Source: Candidatus Gastranaerophilales bacterium
Lineage (GTDB): Bacteria; Cyanobacteriota; Vampirovibrionia; Gastranaerophilales; Gastranaerophilaceae
Assembly: GCA_944325525.1 (NCBI GenBank)
Contig: CALVAK010000003.1
Location: 1 to 64,000, forward strand
DNA: 64,000 bases
Direction of reading: 5' to 3'
Shown here: positions 33,394 to 42,318 of the stretch, piece by piece
Layout: each line of letters starts with the position of its first letter
Position numbering within the stretch: position 1 is the stretch's first letter
Made by a program: the position numbers and the translations under genes
The notes under the pieces: model-generated
Database searches by the model: none
Told to the model about the DNA's origin: nothing
What the model saw: the letters and a program-made list of their open reading frames with translations, nothing else

Positions 33394-35865
33394 ATGACAA
33401 GAAGTAAATTTTTTGATGAAATAAAAACTGCTACAATAGAAAGACAAGTTGAGGATGTCTATAACAAAGGCATCACAATGTATTTTATTAAAGATAATAA
33501 TATTTCTTTAGAATATCCTTATGGTTGTGATGGTGTTTTAACGGTTGATTTGTTATTAAAACTCTTAATTGAGTACAAATATAATGAAGAATTATTGAAC
33601 CCTGTATCAAGAGCAAAGATTTTAGTTCAAGTTCTATATTATTTGAAACGATTTGAAGAAAATGGAGAACGTTTGCCAAATGTAATAATGGTTGGGGATA
33701 TTAATGAAGTTTTTGTTCTTAATGCTGATGATCATTTCACGGGTTATTTAGATGAAAAAATAGACTGGAATTTAACACCAAGTAGTGCCAATGAAAAAAA
33801 TCCCGATTTGGTTTTAAAAATAGCCAATGATGAAAAAATTAATCCTTTTGTTTGGTCAGTAGATGAAAACTTTTCTTTTCTTGATGTAGCTAATAGGATT
33901 AAAGAATTAGCAACAAATAATCCTCGTCATGTTAGAATCACCGAACACAATATTTCCAAAATTTTTGATTATTTTATTTCTAAAGTAATTAAGAATAGTA
34001 ATAAAATTGCACCAAATGATTTAGTCGGAATTTTTATAAGTGCAATTATCGATAAAGAAAATTGTTATAAACATCCAAATAATCCGAATATTTTAGTTGC
34101 AAATAACAAACAAATTCAAATCAATGGTAGAAATTTTGAATCTTTTTTTAATTATTTTGAAAAAGAATATTCTCCGGAAGAAAAGAATAAATTTACAGAA
34201 ATTTCCGATAGACTAATTGAAGATACTAAACGTAGACGAAGTGGAGAATTTTACACTCCAACTTTATTTACAGATTATGCTCATAAGATGTTGTCAGAAG
34301 AATTAGGGGTTGATTGGAAAGAAAAATATGTTGTTTGGGATTGTTGCTGGGGAACTGGAAATCTAACAAGAGATTATCGATTTAAAGAACTATATGCCAG
34401 TACTTTAGAACAAGCTGAATTAGATTGCGGTAAAAGATATAATCCGGAAGCTACAAAATTTGTTTTTGACTTCCTTAATGATGATATTTCAAATATATTT
34501 GGATGTAAGTTACCTCAAAAACTATATGATGCATTTATTCAAAATAAACCAATTGTTTTTTTTATCAATCCTCCATATGCAACGGCTTCTTCAAATATGG
34601 GAAAGGGTGAAATACAAAGTAAAGGTAAAGATGCTTGTAAAACAAGAATATATAACAAAATGGTTAAACATAAATTGCAAGAAGCAAGTAAAAATCTTTT
34701 TGCTCAATTTATGTATAGAATTTGTTTAATAAAAGAACATTTTAATCTGACAAATATCTATATTGGCTTGTTTTGTAAGCCGATATATTTAAGTGGAACC
34801 ACATTCAAACAATTTAGAAAAGAGTTTTTAAATAATTTTGAGTTTAAAAATGGAATTTTATTTAATGCTTCTTGTTTTGCTGATGTGTCAGATAAATGGG
34901 GGATTAATTTTACAATTTGGTCTAATGGTGAAACATCCAATAAAACTGAATTTTTACATAATTTAGTTTGTGAAGATAGTGGTGAAATTAAAGTTACAGG
35001 CAATAAAATAATTTATAATAATGATGGAATAAAAACGGCAAAAGACTGGATAAAAGAACCATTAAGTAAAGTTTCTATAGATAAAATTAAAAAGCCAACT
35101 TTATCAACTGGTATAAATGTTAAAATTGGTAATAATACTAACACTCAAATTGATAAAAACGCATTGGGTTGCTATTTAAATGTAGGTAATGATGTGTATA
35201 ATAGTGCATTAAAAGTAGCATTATTTACTAGTTGTGATAGTAGTAATGCAAATGGAATATCAATATTACCAGAAAATTTTAATGAAATAATTACTACTTT
35301 TTCAGCAAGAAGATTAGTTGTTGGTGACTGGATAAACGATAAGGATACTTTTTTAATACCAGATATTCAACATGTAAAATGGGTAGAATATAAAAATGAT
35401 TGTATTGTTTATTCTTTATTTCAATCTGCTTCTCAACAGAGTTCTTTAAGAAATATAGATTTTGAAAATCAAATTTGGAATATCAAAAACGAATTTTTCT
35501 TTATGTCTAAAAATGACATAATGACATTGGCGAATGAGAACAATTTTGACTATACATACAATGATGCAAGGGTTTCAGAAGAAAGATTTGTTTATAAAAA
35601 ATTGCAAGAAATAAAACTATCAAAAGAAGCACAAGATGTATTAAATAAAGTCATTGAATTAACAAAAAAATCTTTTAAATATCGTGAAATGTTTAATCAA
35701 GAACATCCGGAATATCAAATCATGAATTGGGATTGCGGTTGGTATCAGTTAAAGTCACTTCTAAAAGAATATTTTGTAGAAGATTTAAAAGAGTTTCAAG
35801 AACTATATAAAATTCTCACAGATAAAATGCGACCAATGGTTTATGAATTAGGTTTTTTAAAATAG
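33394..35865 (+). CDS. Type IIG-like restriction enzyme: PD-(D/E)XK nuclease fused to N6-adenine methyltransferase
   Basis: 823 residues. The N-terminal part has a nuclease pattern: Asp46 in GCDGVL, Glu60-x-Lys62 in LIEYK, and Q79xxxY83, as in type I HsdR and type IIG N-domains. Helical linker to about residue 280, then the methyltransferase: RRSGEFYTP (about 280), SAM motif VWDCCWGTGN (about 312-322) and catalytic NPPY (about 392-395). The C-terminal 330 residues should be the target recognition part. One chain can thus cut and methylate. No separate specificity subunit is nearby. The ATG has no evident Shine-Dalgarno; transcription from the TATAAT at 33361 would leave a leader of about 20 bases. 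Codons are AT-rich as in neighbours. Confidence 0.8.
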   Translation: MTRSKFFDEIKTATIERQVEDVYNKGITMYFIKDNNISLEYPYGCDGVLTVDLLLKLLIEYKYNEELLNPVSRAKILVQVLYYLKRFEENGERLPNVIMVGDINEVFVLNADDHFTGYLDEKIDWNLTPSSANEKNPDLVLKIANDEKINPFVWSVDENFSFLDVANRIKELATNNPRHVRITEHNISKIFDYFISKVIKNSNKIAPNDLVGIFISAIIDKENCYKHPNNPNILVANNKQIQINGRNFESFFNYFEKEYSPEEKNKFTEISDRLIEDTKRRRSGEFYTPTLFTDYAHKMLSEELGVDWKEKYVVWDCCWGTGNLTRDYRFKELYASTLEQAELDCGKRYNPEATKFVFDFLNDDISNIFGCKLPQKLYDAFIQNKPIVFFINPPYATASSNMGKGEIQSKGKDACKTRIYNKMVKHKLQEASKNLFAQFMYRICLIKEHFNLTNIYIGLFCKPIYLSGTTFKQFRKEFLNNFEFKNGILFNASCFADVSDKWGINFTIWSNGETSNKTEFLHNLVCEDSGEIKVTGNKIIYNNDGIKTAKDWIKEPLSKVSIDKIKKPTLSTGINVKIGNNTNTQIDKNALGCYLNVGNDVYNSALKVALFTSCDSSNANGISILPENFNEIITTFSARRLVVGDWINDKDTFLIPDIQHVKWVEYKNDCIVYSLFQSASQQSSLRNIDFENQIWNIKNEFFFMSKNDIMTLANENNFDYTYNDARVSEERFVYKKLQEIKLSKEAQDVLNKVIELTKKSFKYREMFNQEHPEYQIMNWDCGWYQLKSLLKEYFVEDLKEFQELYKILTDKMRPMVYELGFLK

Positions 35866-36110
35866 TTATAGAAATAGTTAGCGAAAAATTATAAGATGAT
35901 TATTCCATTTGTAAAATATATGATGAAACTTGCAAATAAAAATCTAAATACAATATCTTAAAGATGAAATTAGTGATATTCTTAAATTATTAACTAAAAA
36001 ATCTAATTTATAACCAGTTGTTAGAAAATTTTAAGTAAAAATCAATTATCTTTTGATATTTTTTGTATTTTCAGTCATAATATATATGACCATTTTGAAA
36101 AAGGTTTAAT

Positions 36111-37187
36111 ATGTCAAAATTAGAAAGAATTGTCGTTAAAGGGTTCAAATCAATAAAAGAAATTGATTTGAAATTGTCTAATATTAATATTTTAATTGGT
36201 TCTAATGGTGCTGGAAAATCGAATTTCATATCTTTTTTTAGATTATTAAATAATATGATTGAAAATAATCTTGAAACTTATGTTACAAAATCCGGTGGAG
36301 CAAATACGTTATTTCATTATGGCGTTAAAAATACTCCTGAAATATTTGCTGATTTATATTTTGGTCAAAATAGATATAAAGTAATTTTTGAATCAACAGA
36401 TAATGACCAGTTGTTTTTTGCGGAAGAATCCGCTATGTTTTTGACATCAATTGATACTTGGTATTCTTCTTTTAATAGATATGGAAAACAAGAAACAGGG
36501 CTTTTAACAAAAAATTCCCAAAGAGTTACAAAATATGTAAGAGAATCTTTAGAAAATTGGGTTGTTTATCATTTTCACGATACAAGTTCTACTGCTGATG
36601 TTAAAAAAACTTGCAATATTGATGATAACTTTGAACTTCGTCATAATGCTTCAAATTTGGCAGCTTATTTATACTATTTGAAACAAAAACATAATGAAAA
36701 TTATATGAATATAGTAAAGACAATTCAAATAGTTGCTCCATATTTCGAAGATTTTATCTTAAGACCAAGTCTTCTTAATGAAGGAAAAATAAAAATAGAA
36801 TGGAAAGAAGTGGGTTCAGATCAATATTTAGATGCTAATTCATTTTCAGATGGTACCTTAAGATTTATTTGTTTAGCTACTGTATTAATGCAACCATCTT
36901 TACCAGAAACAATTATAATTGATGAGCCAGAATTAGGGTTGCATCCATATGCATTAAACATACTGGCTAGTTTGATAAAACAAGCATCTGTAAATAGTCA
37001 AATAATCATATCAACTCAATCAGTTCCATTAATAAACCAGTTTACTGTAAACGATATTATAACTGTTGATAGAGATGAAAGTTCTTCTGTTTTCAATAGA
37101 TGTAATGATTTTGAATTGCAATCGTGGCTTGAAGATTATACACTTGGTGAATTATGGGAGAAAAATCTTCTTGGGGGACGACCTTAG
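36111..37187 (+). CDS. AAA family (ABC/OLD-type) ATPase paired with DUF4276 protein
   Basis: 358 residues: Walker A GSNGAGKS (30-37), an ABC-like signature FSDGTLRF (about 247-254), Walker B TIIIDEPELGLHP (about 267-279) and a switch ISTQS. The build matches the AAA_21/AAA_15 ATPases that partner TOPRIM-type nucleases in OLD, Gabija (GajA) and PARIS (AriA) systems, but here the partner is a separate gene. AAAAGG precedes the ATG. Stop and next start are directly adjacent, so the two proteins are made together and likely form a complex. Confidence 0.85.
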   Translation: MSKLERIVVKGFKSIKEIDLKLSNINILIGSNGAGKSNFISFFRLLNNMIENNLETYVTKSGGANTLFHYGVKNTPEIFADLYFGQNRYKVIFESTDNDQLFFAEESAMFLTSIDTWYSSFNRYGKQETGLLTKNSQRVTKYVRESLENWVVYHFHDTSSTADVKKTCNIDDNFELRHNASNLAAYLYYLKQKHNENYMNIVKTIQIVAPYFEDFILRPSLLNEGKIKIEWKEVGSDQYLDANSFSDGTLRFICLATVLMQPSLPETIIIDEPELGLHPYALNILASLIKQASVNSQIIISTQSVPLINQFTVNDIITVDRDESSSVFNRCNDFELQSWLEDYTLGELWEKNLLGGRP

Positions 37188-37859
37188 ATGAATTGTGTTG
37201 CCATGCTTGTTGAAGGACCAACTGAAGAACAGTTTGTAAAGAAAGTATTATCTTCTTATCTTCTTAAAAAAGAAATTTTTGTAGAACCTATAATAGTAAA
37301 AACAAAAATAACCGTCCAGCAAACATTTAAGGGTGGAACAATTAAGTTAGAAAAAATATTAAATGATATAAGAAGATTAATAACTCCAAAGTATTCATTA
37401 GTTACAACTTTTTTGGATTTTTATGGTTTAGATAAAAGTTTTCTTCCTGAAAATTATAGCGAAGACTTAGATCCGTATGAGAAGATTAAACTTGTTGAAG
37501 AGAATTTATATAAACAAGTGAATAACGAAAAATTTTTACCATATATTCAACTTCATGAATTTGAAACTTTTCTTTTTGTTGATTCAGAAGTTACAGTAAA
37601 TAATTTGTTAAACTGTAGAAAATCTCAATTAAAATCAAAAATAGATGATATTTTGGCTGAATTTAAAAATAATCCAGAACTGGTTAATAACTCACCACAA
37701 ACAGCACCTAGTAAAAGAATTGTAAAAATGTACCCGGGTTATCAAAAACCATTGGTTGGTACTTTTGTTTGTCAAGCATTGGGTATTGATGAAATCAAAA
37801 ATAAATGTAGGCATTTTTCAGAATGGCTAGAAAAACTTGAAAAAATAATGTCGTCATAA
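37188..37859 (+). CDS. DUF4276 family protein (TOPRIM-like), putative effector
   Basis: 223 residues. MLVEGPTEEQF at residues 6-16 resembles the Glu motif of TOPRIM folds (Glu9), followed by FLDFYGL (about 77-83) and LHEFETFLFVD (about 122-132), landmarks of DUF4276. These acidic residues could bind metal for nucleic-acid cleavage; the function of DUF4276 is not established to my knowledge. It directly follows the ATPase gene, an arrangement recalling PARIS AriA-AriB (where AriB is DUF4435) and split OLD nucleases. Last intact gene of the island. Confidence 0.82.
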   Translation: MNCVAMLVEGPTEEQFVKKVLSSYLLKKEIFVEPIIVKTKITVQQTFKGGTIKLEKILNDIRRLITPKYSLVTTFLDFYGLDKSFLPENYSEDLDPYEKIKLVEENLYKQVNNEKFLPYIQLHEFETFLFVDSEVTVNNLLNCRKSQLKSKIDDILAEFKNNPELVNNSPQTAPSKRIVKMYPGYQKPLVGTFVCQALGIDEIKNKCRHFSEWLEKLEKIMSS

Positions 37860-37861
37860 GC

Positions 37862-38078
37862 TTAAAGTTTTAGACTTAATCCAGAATTGGGTAGTAATAA
37901 TCCTATTTTGTTTTCTTTTGAGAGTAGTATTTTGTAGTTCATATAAATATTCAATGATCGTCGTTTTTCGTCGTTGTTTAAAATTATTTTATCTAATAAG
38001 TTTTTAGACTCAATTTTTTCTTTTTTAGAGTTCTTTGTTCTATAAACTAATACAGGTTTATTTTGTTCAACGGCTTAA
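37862..38078 (-). pseudogene. Possible 3' remnant of an unknown gene
   Basis: On the minus strand an open stretch of about 70 codons runs from just after a TAA to a stop at 37862-37864, containing VLVYRTKNSKKEKIESKNLL and ending LLPNSGLSLKL. There is no start codon near its beginning, and an ATG only occurs in its last third. It may be the tail of a decayed gene. I recognise nothing in it. Confidence 0.3.
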
Positions 38079-38173
38079 ATAAGTGAGTTTTCCTTTTTAA
38101 TTTTACTATATTTATTTTTAAAAAATGATTATTATAAAAAATCATGCCTAGAAAAAAGTAAAAAGGCATAGGT

Positions 38174-38365
38174 ATGATTATAAAATTTGATGCCAAAGAA
38201 TACTTGTACATAAAAGCAAGTCTGATTTGAACAAGACTTTACTCTGTATTAGTAAGAATTGCAGAAGAAGAAATCCCTGTAGAGTATATACAGAAGGTGT
38301 TTTCATCCGATTTTTGTAATGAATTAAACTCCAAAATGGGCTATAGTAGTATAAATAGCTTTTGA
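38174..38365 (+). pseudogene. Small ORF interrupted by an in-frame TGA
   Basis: Reading from the ATG at 38174 gives MIIKFDAKEYLYIKASLI, a TGA at 38228-38230, then TRLYSVLVRIAEEEIPVEYI and on to a TGA at 38363-38365 (about 62 sense codons in all). Sequence character is protein-like on both sides of the stop, suggesting a recently broken gene. Between 37860 and 38467 I see no other gene; the stretch 38366-38433 is AT-rich spacer. Confidence 0.45.
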
Positions 38366-38433
38366 TGATTTTTAAAAATTTGATTAAAAATTTGCAACTG
38401 TCTGAAACGCAGATTGGAACTTAAAAAGGCACT

Positions 38434-38456
38434 AAAAAAGAGCCTTCTCGGCTCTT
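38434..38456 (-). terminator. Intrinsic terminator of tRNA-Ile
   Basis: Minus-strand stem AAGAGCC / GGCTCTT (plus positions 38438-38444 and 38450-38456) followed by a T run, 11 bases after the tRNA. Confidence 0.85.
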
Positions 38457-38467
38457 GCCATATAATT

Positions 38468-38541
38468 TGGGCCATCCTGGACTCGAACCAGGGACCTTAC
38501 GCTTATCAGGCGTACGCTCTAACCACCTGAGCTAATAGCCC
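38468..38541 (-). tRNA. tRNA-Ile (GAU)
   Basis: Acceptor GGGCTAT with ATGGCCC (one G-U pair), D-arm GCTC...GAGC, anticodon stem TACGC/GCGTA around CTGATAA giving GAU, T-arm CCTGGTTCGAGTCCAGG, discriminator A, no encoded CCA. It marks the far edge of the accessory island. Confidence 0.95.
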
Positions 38542-38586
38542 TCCTATTGATAATATACTCACACAAACACAATTTAAAATCAATAG

Positions 38587-38895
38587 TTATTCTTCATTTA
38601 AAGGTCTTAACAAAATTATTGAATTTAAATTTAACTGCAGAAAATCGTGAACTTCAGCTTTTCTATTAGGGAACTCTCTATGAACAAGTTCACAGTTTTT
38701 TATAGCAACAAATCTTTTTGCTCCGTTCAAGATATCAGACAGTACTCTATTCTTTCTGCCGGTTTTGGGCATAAATACGTTGCCTTTTATTTGATAATCC
38801 TTTGTAATTACCAATACACGTTCTGACCAGATACCTGTTATAAAACTATTATTTTCGTCTATGTTAGTTTCTTCTATATTATTTTCATTACTCAT
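38587..38895 (-). CDS. Small protein at the end of the pilus/secretion operon
   Basis: 102 residues. An acidic, Asn-rich start (MSNENNIEETNIDENN) is followed by a compact beta-rich part: GIWSERVLVITKDYQIKGNVFMPKTG, RVLSDILN, and FLQLNLNSIILL. No signal peptide or membrane segment. I do not recognise the family. It starts 15 bases after pilC/gspF in the same direction, so it probably works with the pilus machinery in the cytoplasm. Confidence 0.7.
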   Translation of the reverse strand: MSNENNIEETNIDENNSFITGIWSERVLVITKDYQIKGNVFMPKTGRKNRVLSDILNGAKRFVAIKNCELVHREFPNRKAEVHDFLQLNLNSIILLRPLNEE

Positions 38896-38910
38896 AATTA
38901 AAACCCTTTC

Positions 38911-40116
38911 TTATACAGAATATGATTGGAATAAAGGAAGATATAAAGACAGAGCAAGGAAGCATACAAGAAAACCTATAAAGATTAATAATATAGGTTC
39001 TATTAATTTACCCATAGTCTCTATAATAAGGTCTAACTGCTGGTCAATATGTTGAACACTCTGAATCATTAATTCTCCAAGTCTTCCTGATTGTTCTCCG
39101 GTTGAAACCATAAATAAAATCATTTTAGGAAATAAATTAGAAGCCTTTAATGACTCTGAAAGATGTGCACCTGCCTGCATTTTTTTTATCGATATCTTAA
39201 TAGCATCATTCATAACATAATTTGAAAGAGTTGTTCTTGATAAATACAAGCACTCTATAATAGGGATACCGGCATCGTATGCTATTTGCAATACTGTTAA
39301 AAAGTTAGAAAAAGCAGCTGCTTTTACAAGATCAGAAATTAACGGTATTTTTAAAACAAATTCATCAATTTTTCTTTTTGAAGGTTCCCACCTTAATAGA
39401 TATATAAATGAACCAACAATTGCTGCGATTCCCAGAGGAATTAACATCCACTTATCTTTTAAAAACTCACCTGTATTTATACAAAACTGGGTAATAGCAG
39501 GAAGTTGTCTGCCCTGTTGATCAAACATTTCTTTAAACGCCGGAAATACAAACATCAACATTACAAGGACAACAGCAATTGCAAGTAATATTACGAATAT
39601 AGGATAAGTTAACGCTGAAATAACTTTTCCTTTTATATCACCTTGTTTTTTTAATAATTCAATTAATCTTTCAAAAGTTTTATCAATTTCACCTGAATCT
39701 TCACCAGCTTTGGCAAGACCAATATAAACCTGTCCGAATAAATTCGGATATTTTGATATAGTATCAGAAAGAGTATAACCGGCAATAATTTGTTTTTTAA
39801 TTTCTTGTGCCAACAATCTTACCTGTCTTGAAGCAGCATCTTTTTCAATAAAAATTAAGCTTTCAATAATCGGCAGACCTGCTTTATTTAAAGTTAAAAA
39901 AGTTTGGGTAAAATCTATTTTTTCTTTCAAAGATAAAGATTGAAGAGAAGAAGCTTTACTTAAATTTGCTCCGCCGGATTTTGCTTCTGTGACAGACAAA
40001 CATTTATAGCCAAGATTCTTAACACGTACACGGACTTCAACAACAGATTTTGCATCCATTCTGCCTTTTATAACTTCGCCATTCCATCTTTCTGCTTCAT
40101 ATTCATATCTGGTCAT
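38911..40116 (-). CDS. pilC: Type IV pilus/type II secretion inner-membrane platform protein (PilC/GspF)
   Basis: 401 residues with two homologous T2SSF domains: residues about 65-195 (FTQTFLTLNKAGLPIIESL...YIGLAKAGEDSGEID) and 270-395 (FLTVLQIAYDAGIPIIECL...LFMVSTGEQSGRLGELM). Membrane segments follow each domain (LTYPIFVILLAIAVVLVMLM; LIPLGIAAIVGSFIYLL; LLIFIGFLVCFLALSLYLP). The protein anchors the assembly ATPase and moves pilins. Gene order pilB-pilC is conserved, with a 12-base gap. PilC and GspF cannot be told apart from this sequence alone. Confidence 0.93.
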   Translation of the reverse strand: MTRYEYEAERWNGEVIKGRMDAKSVVEVRVRVKNLGYKCLSVTEAKSGGANLSKASSLQSLSLKEKIDFTQTFLTLNKAGLPIIESLIFIEKDAASRQVRLLAQEIKKQIIAGYTLSDTISKYPNLFGQVYIGLAKAGEDSGEIDKTFERLIELLKKQGDIKGKVISALTYPIFVILLAIAVVLVMLMFVFPAFKEMFDQQGRQLPAITQFCINTGEFLKDKWMLIPLGIAAIVGSFIYLLRWEPSKRKIDEFVLKIPLISDLVKAAAFSNFLTVLQIAYDAGIPIIECLYLSRTTLSNYVMNDAIKISIKKMQAGAHLSESLKASNLFPKMILFMVSTGEQSGRLGELMIQSVQHIDQQLDLIIETMGKLIEPILLIFIGFLVCFLALSLYLPLFQSYSV

Positions 40117-40128
40117 AAACTTTTAACC

Positions 40129-42306
40129 TCACTCTTTTACAGGTCCTAGTACACGCAGAAATTCAGAAATAGTTGTTCTACCATCTATAATATGTTTTAA
40201 ACATGCTTGTTGCAGTGTTTTCATTCCGGAACCAATCGCAGCTTCTTCAATTTGTACATCATGTGCACCTTGTGCAATCAGCCTTCTTATTTCTTTTGTT
40301 ATCGGCATTATTTCATACACACCCATACGCCCTGAATAACCTTCAAAATTACATTTTTCACATCCGTTTGGTTTATAAACAGGTGTTTTCATAAATTCCT
40401 GTATTTCTTTTTCTCCGCCGGCTATAACAAGTTCTGCTTCTTCTCTTGTCGGAAAATATTGTGTTCTGCAATTCTGGCATAACTGTCTTACCAAACGTTG
40501 AGCTATTATACCTACTAATGTGGAAGATACTAAATAATCTTTCGCACCCATATCAATTAATCTTGTAATTGTAGATGCAGCAGAGTTTGTATGCAGTGTT
40601 GATAAAACCAAGTGACCTGTTAATGCAGCAGATATTGCTGTTTCCAGTGTTTCTATATCACGAATTTCACCGACTAATATAACATCAGGGTCCTGTCTTA
40701 AAATAGCACGCATACATGATGCAAAAGTAATACCGGCTTTAACATTTATTTGAGACTGATTTATACCATCTATTCTAATTTCTATAGGATCTTCAATAGT
40801 TGTTATATTAATCTTTTCATCATTTATTGCTTTTAAAAGAGTATATAGAGTTGTTGTTTTACCGCTTCCGGTAGGACCTGTAGTCAAAATTATACCGTTT
40901 GGAACACTTTCCATTTTTCTTATAATTTCAACTTCTTCTTTTGAAGCACCGATAAGAGTTATATCGTCTTTTGATGCTTCCATCGATACAGCCGGAGCTA
41001 AAATTCTTATTACCATTTTTTCCTGATCGCTTACAGGAAGGGTATTTATTCTGAAGTCATAATCTTTGTCTTTATAAGTAATAGAAAAAGAACCATCCTG
41101 AGGCCTTCTGTGCTCTGCAATGTTCATTTTTGAAATTACTTTTAAACGTGTTAATATCGCAGACTCTGTTTTATTAGGTAGTCTTAACGCTTCTCTTAAT
41201 ATACCGTCTTTTCTGTATCTTACTACATATCCGTCTAAACGAGGTTCAATGTGAATATCACTTGCCCTCATATCAATACCGTCAGATATTATTTTATTTA
41301 CGAACTTAACAACAATATTAGAATCATCTTTTAATTCTTTTTGTGCTTGTTCGAATAAAGTTTCTTCCCTGCCGAAAGCTAAAGACTGTTTTTCGATTTT
41401 CTTAAGTATTTTACTAGTTGTTTTTTTGTTTTCATTAAACAAATTCTGCATACACATTGTAAATTCGTAATGTGTAATTATTAATATGCTCGGTTTTAAT
41501 CCTGTTAAAAATATAATGTCATTTATGACCTTTTTATCATTAGGATGAACCATTGCAACAACAAGTGTCTTATCGTCATAACTAATAGGAATAACTTTAT
41601 TCAATTTAATGAAATCTTCAGGAAGCATCGATAATACCGCATCAGAAACTTTTAATTGATCTGATGTAACTGCTTCATATCCTTGCTGAGCTGTTAATGC
41701 TTTCTTTAAATCATTTAAAGTTATTGTACCTTGTTGAACCAAAACTGTACCCAAAGGCACCTGGGTTTTCTTAGATTCAACAAGGGCATTAAAAATTTGT
41801 TCTTTTGTAACAAAACCCATCTGAACAAGAACTTCACCGATTTTTTTAGCATAGAATTTTTCCATAGCCTGTTCTTTTGATAAGTCAGGAGTACCGTCAT
41901 AATCGCCAAAAGAACCTTCTTCAGGAAGTTCATCCTGCATTAAATCATCATCGTCATCATACTTTAATTTTATTAAATCAGACCCATCAGAATCAGTCGA
42001 GATATCTTCACTATTTTCTTCATCCTGATGATACTCTACATGTAAATTAGTCTGAATGTATTTTAATAAAGTTAAAAATTCATCATGTGAAACTGACTTA
42101 AAAGAAATTTTATCTGAAGATAATATTTTCGTTAAAATTGGTTTTATGTTATCCTGCCTAGTTTCAGGTGTTGTTATTACATATACAATTCCTTTTGAAA
42201 TACAAACAGGTACATATAAATTATTATTTAAGTCTTTGAAATCAAACTTTGATACCAAAGAAAAATCTATAACCGGCTTGAGTTTGTCTAGAACTAAATT
42301 TGTCAT
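40129..42306 (-). CDS. pilB: Type IV pilus/type II secretion assembly ATPase (PilB/GspE)
   Basis: 725 residues, longer than most (about 560). After a divergent, acidic first 140 residues comes an MshE/GspE N-terminal domain (IGEVLVQMGFVTKEQIFNAL..., TAQQGYEAVTSDQLKVSDAVLSMLPED), then the ATPase: Walker A GPTGSGKTTT, Asp box TIEDPIE, Walker B ILVGEIRD, His box TGHLVLSTLHTN, and a zinc tetracysteine CQNC...CEKC. It powers pseudopilus or pilus extension on the cytoplasmic side. It sits between secretin and pilC in one minus-strand operon; 12-base gaps on both sides. Confidence 0.94.
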   Translation of the reverse strand: MTNLVLDKLKPVIDFSLVSKFDFKDLNNNLYVPVCISKGIVYVITTPETRQDNIKPILTKILSSDKISFKSVSHDEFLTLLKYIQTNLHVEYHQDEENSEDISTDSDGSDLIKLKYDDDDDLMQDELPEEGSFGDYDGTPDLSKEQAMEKFYAKKIGEVLVQMGFVTKEQIFNALVESKKTQVPLGTVLVQQGTITLNDLKKALTAQQGYEAVTSDQLKVSDAVLSMLPEDFIKLNKVIPISYDDKTLVVAMVHPNDKKVINDIIFLTGLKPSILIITHYEFTMCMQNLFNENKKTTSKILKKIEKQSLAFGREETLFEQAQKELKDDSNIVVKFVNKIISDGIDMRASDIHIEPRLDGYVVRYRKDGILREALRLPNKTESAILTRLKVISKMNIAEHRRPQDGSFSITYKDKDYDFRINTLPVSDQEKMVIRILAPAVSMEASKDDITLIGASKEEVEIIRKMESVPNGIILTTGPTGSGKTTTLYTLLKAINDEKINITTIEDPIEIRIDGINQSQINVKAGITFASCMRAILRQDPDVILVGEIRDIETLETAISAALTGHLVLSTLHTNSAASTITRLIDMGAKDYLVSSTLVGIIAQRLVRQLCQNCRTQYFPTREEAELVIAGGEKEIQEFMKTPVYKPNGCEKCNFEGYSGRMGVYEIMPITKEIRRLIAQGAHDVQIEEAAIGSGMKTLQQACLKHIIDGRTTISEFLRVLGPVKE

Positions 42307-42318
42307 TATTTATTTACC

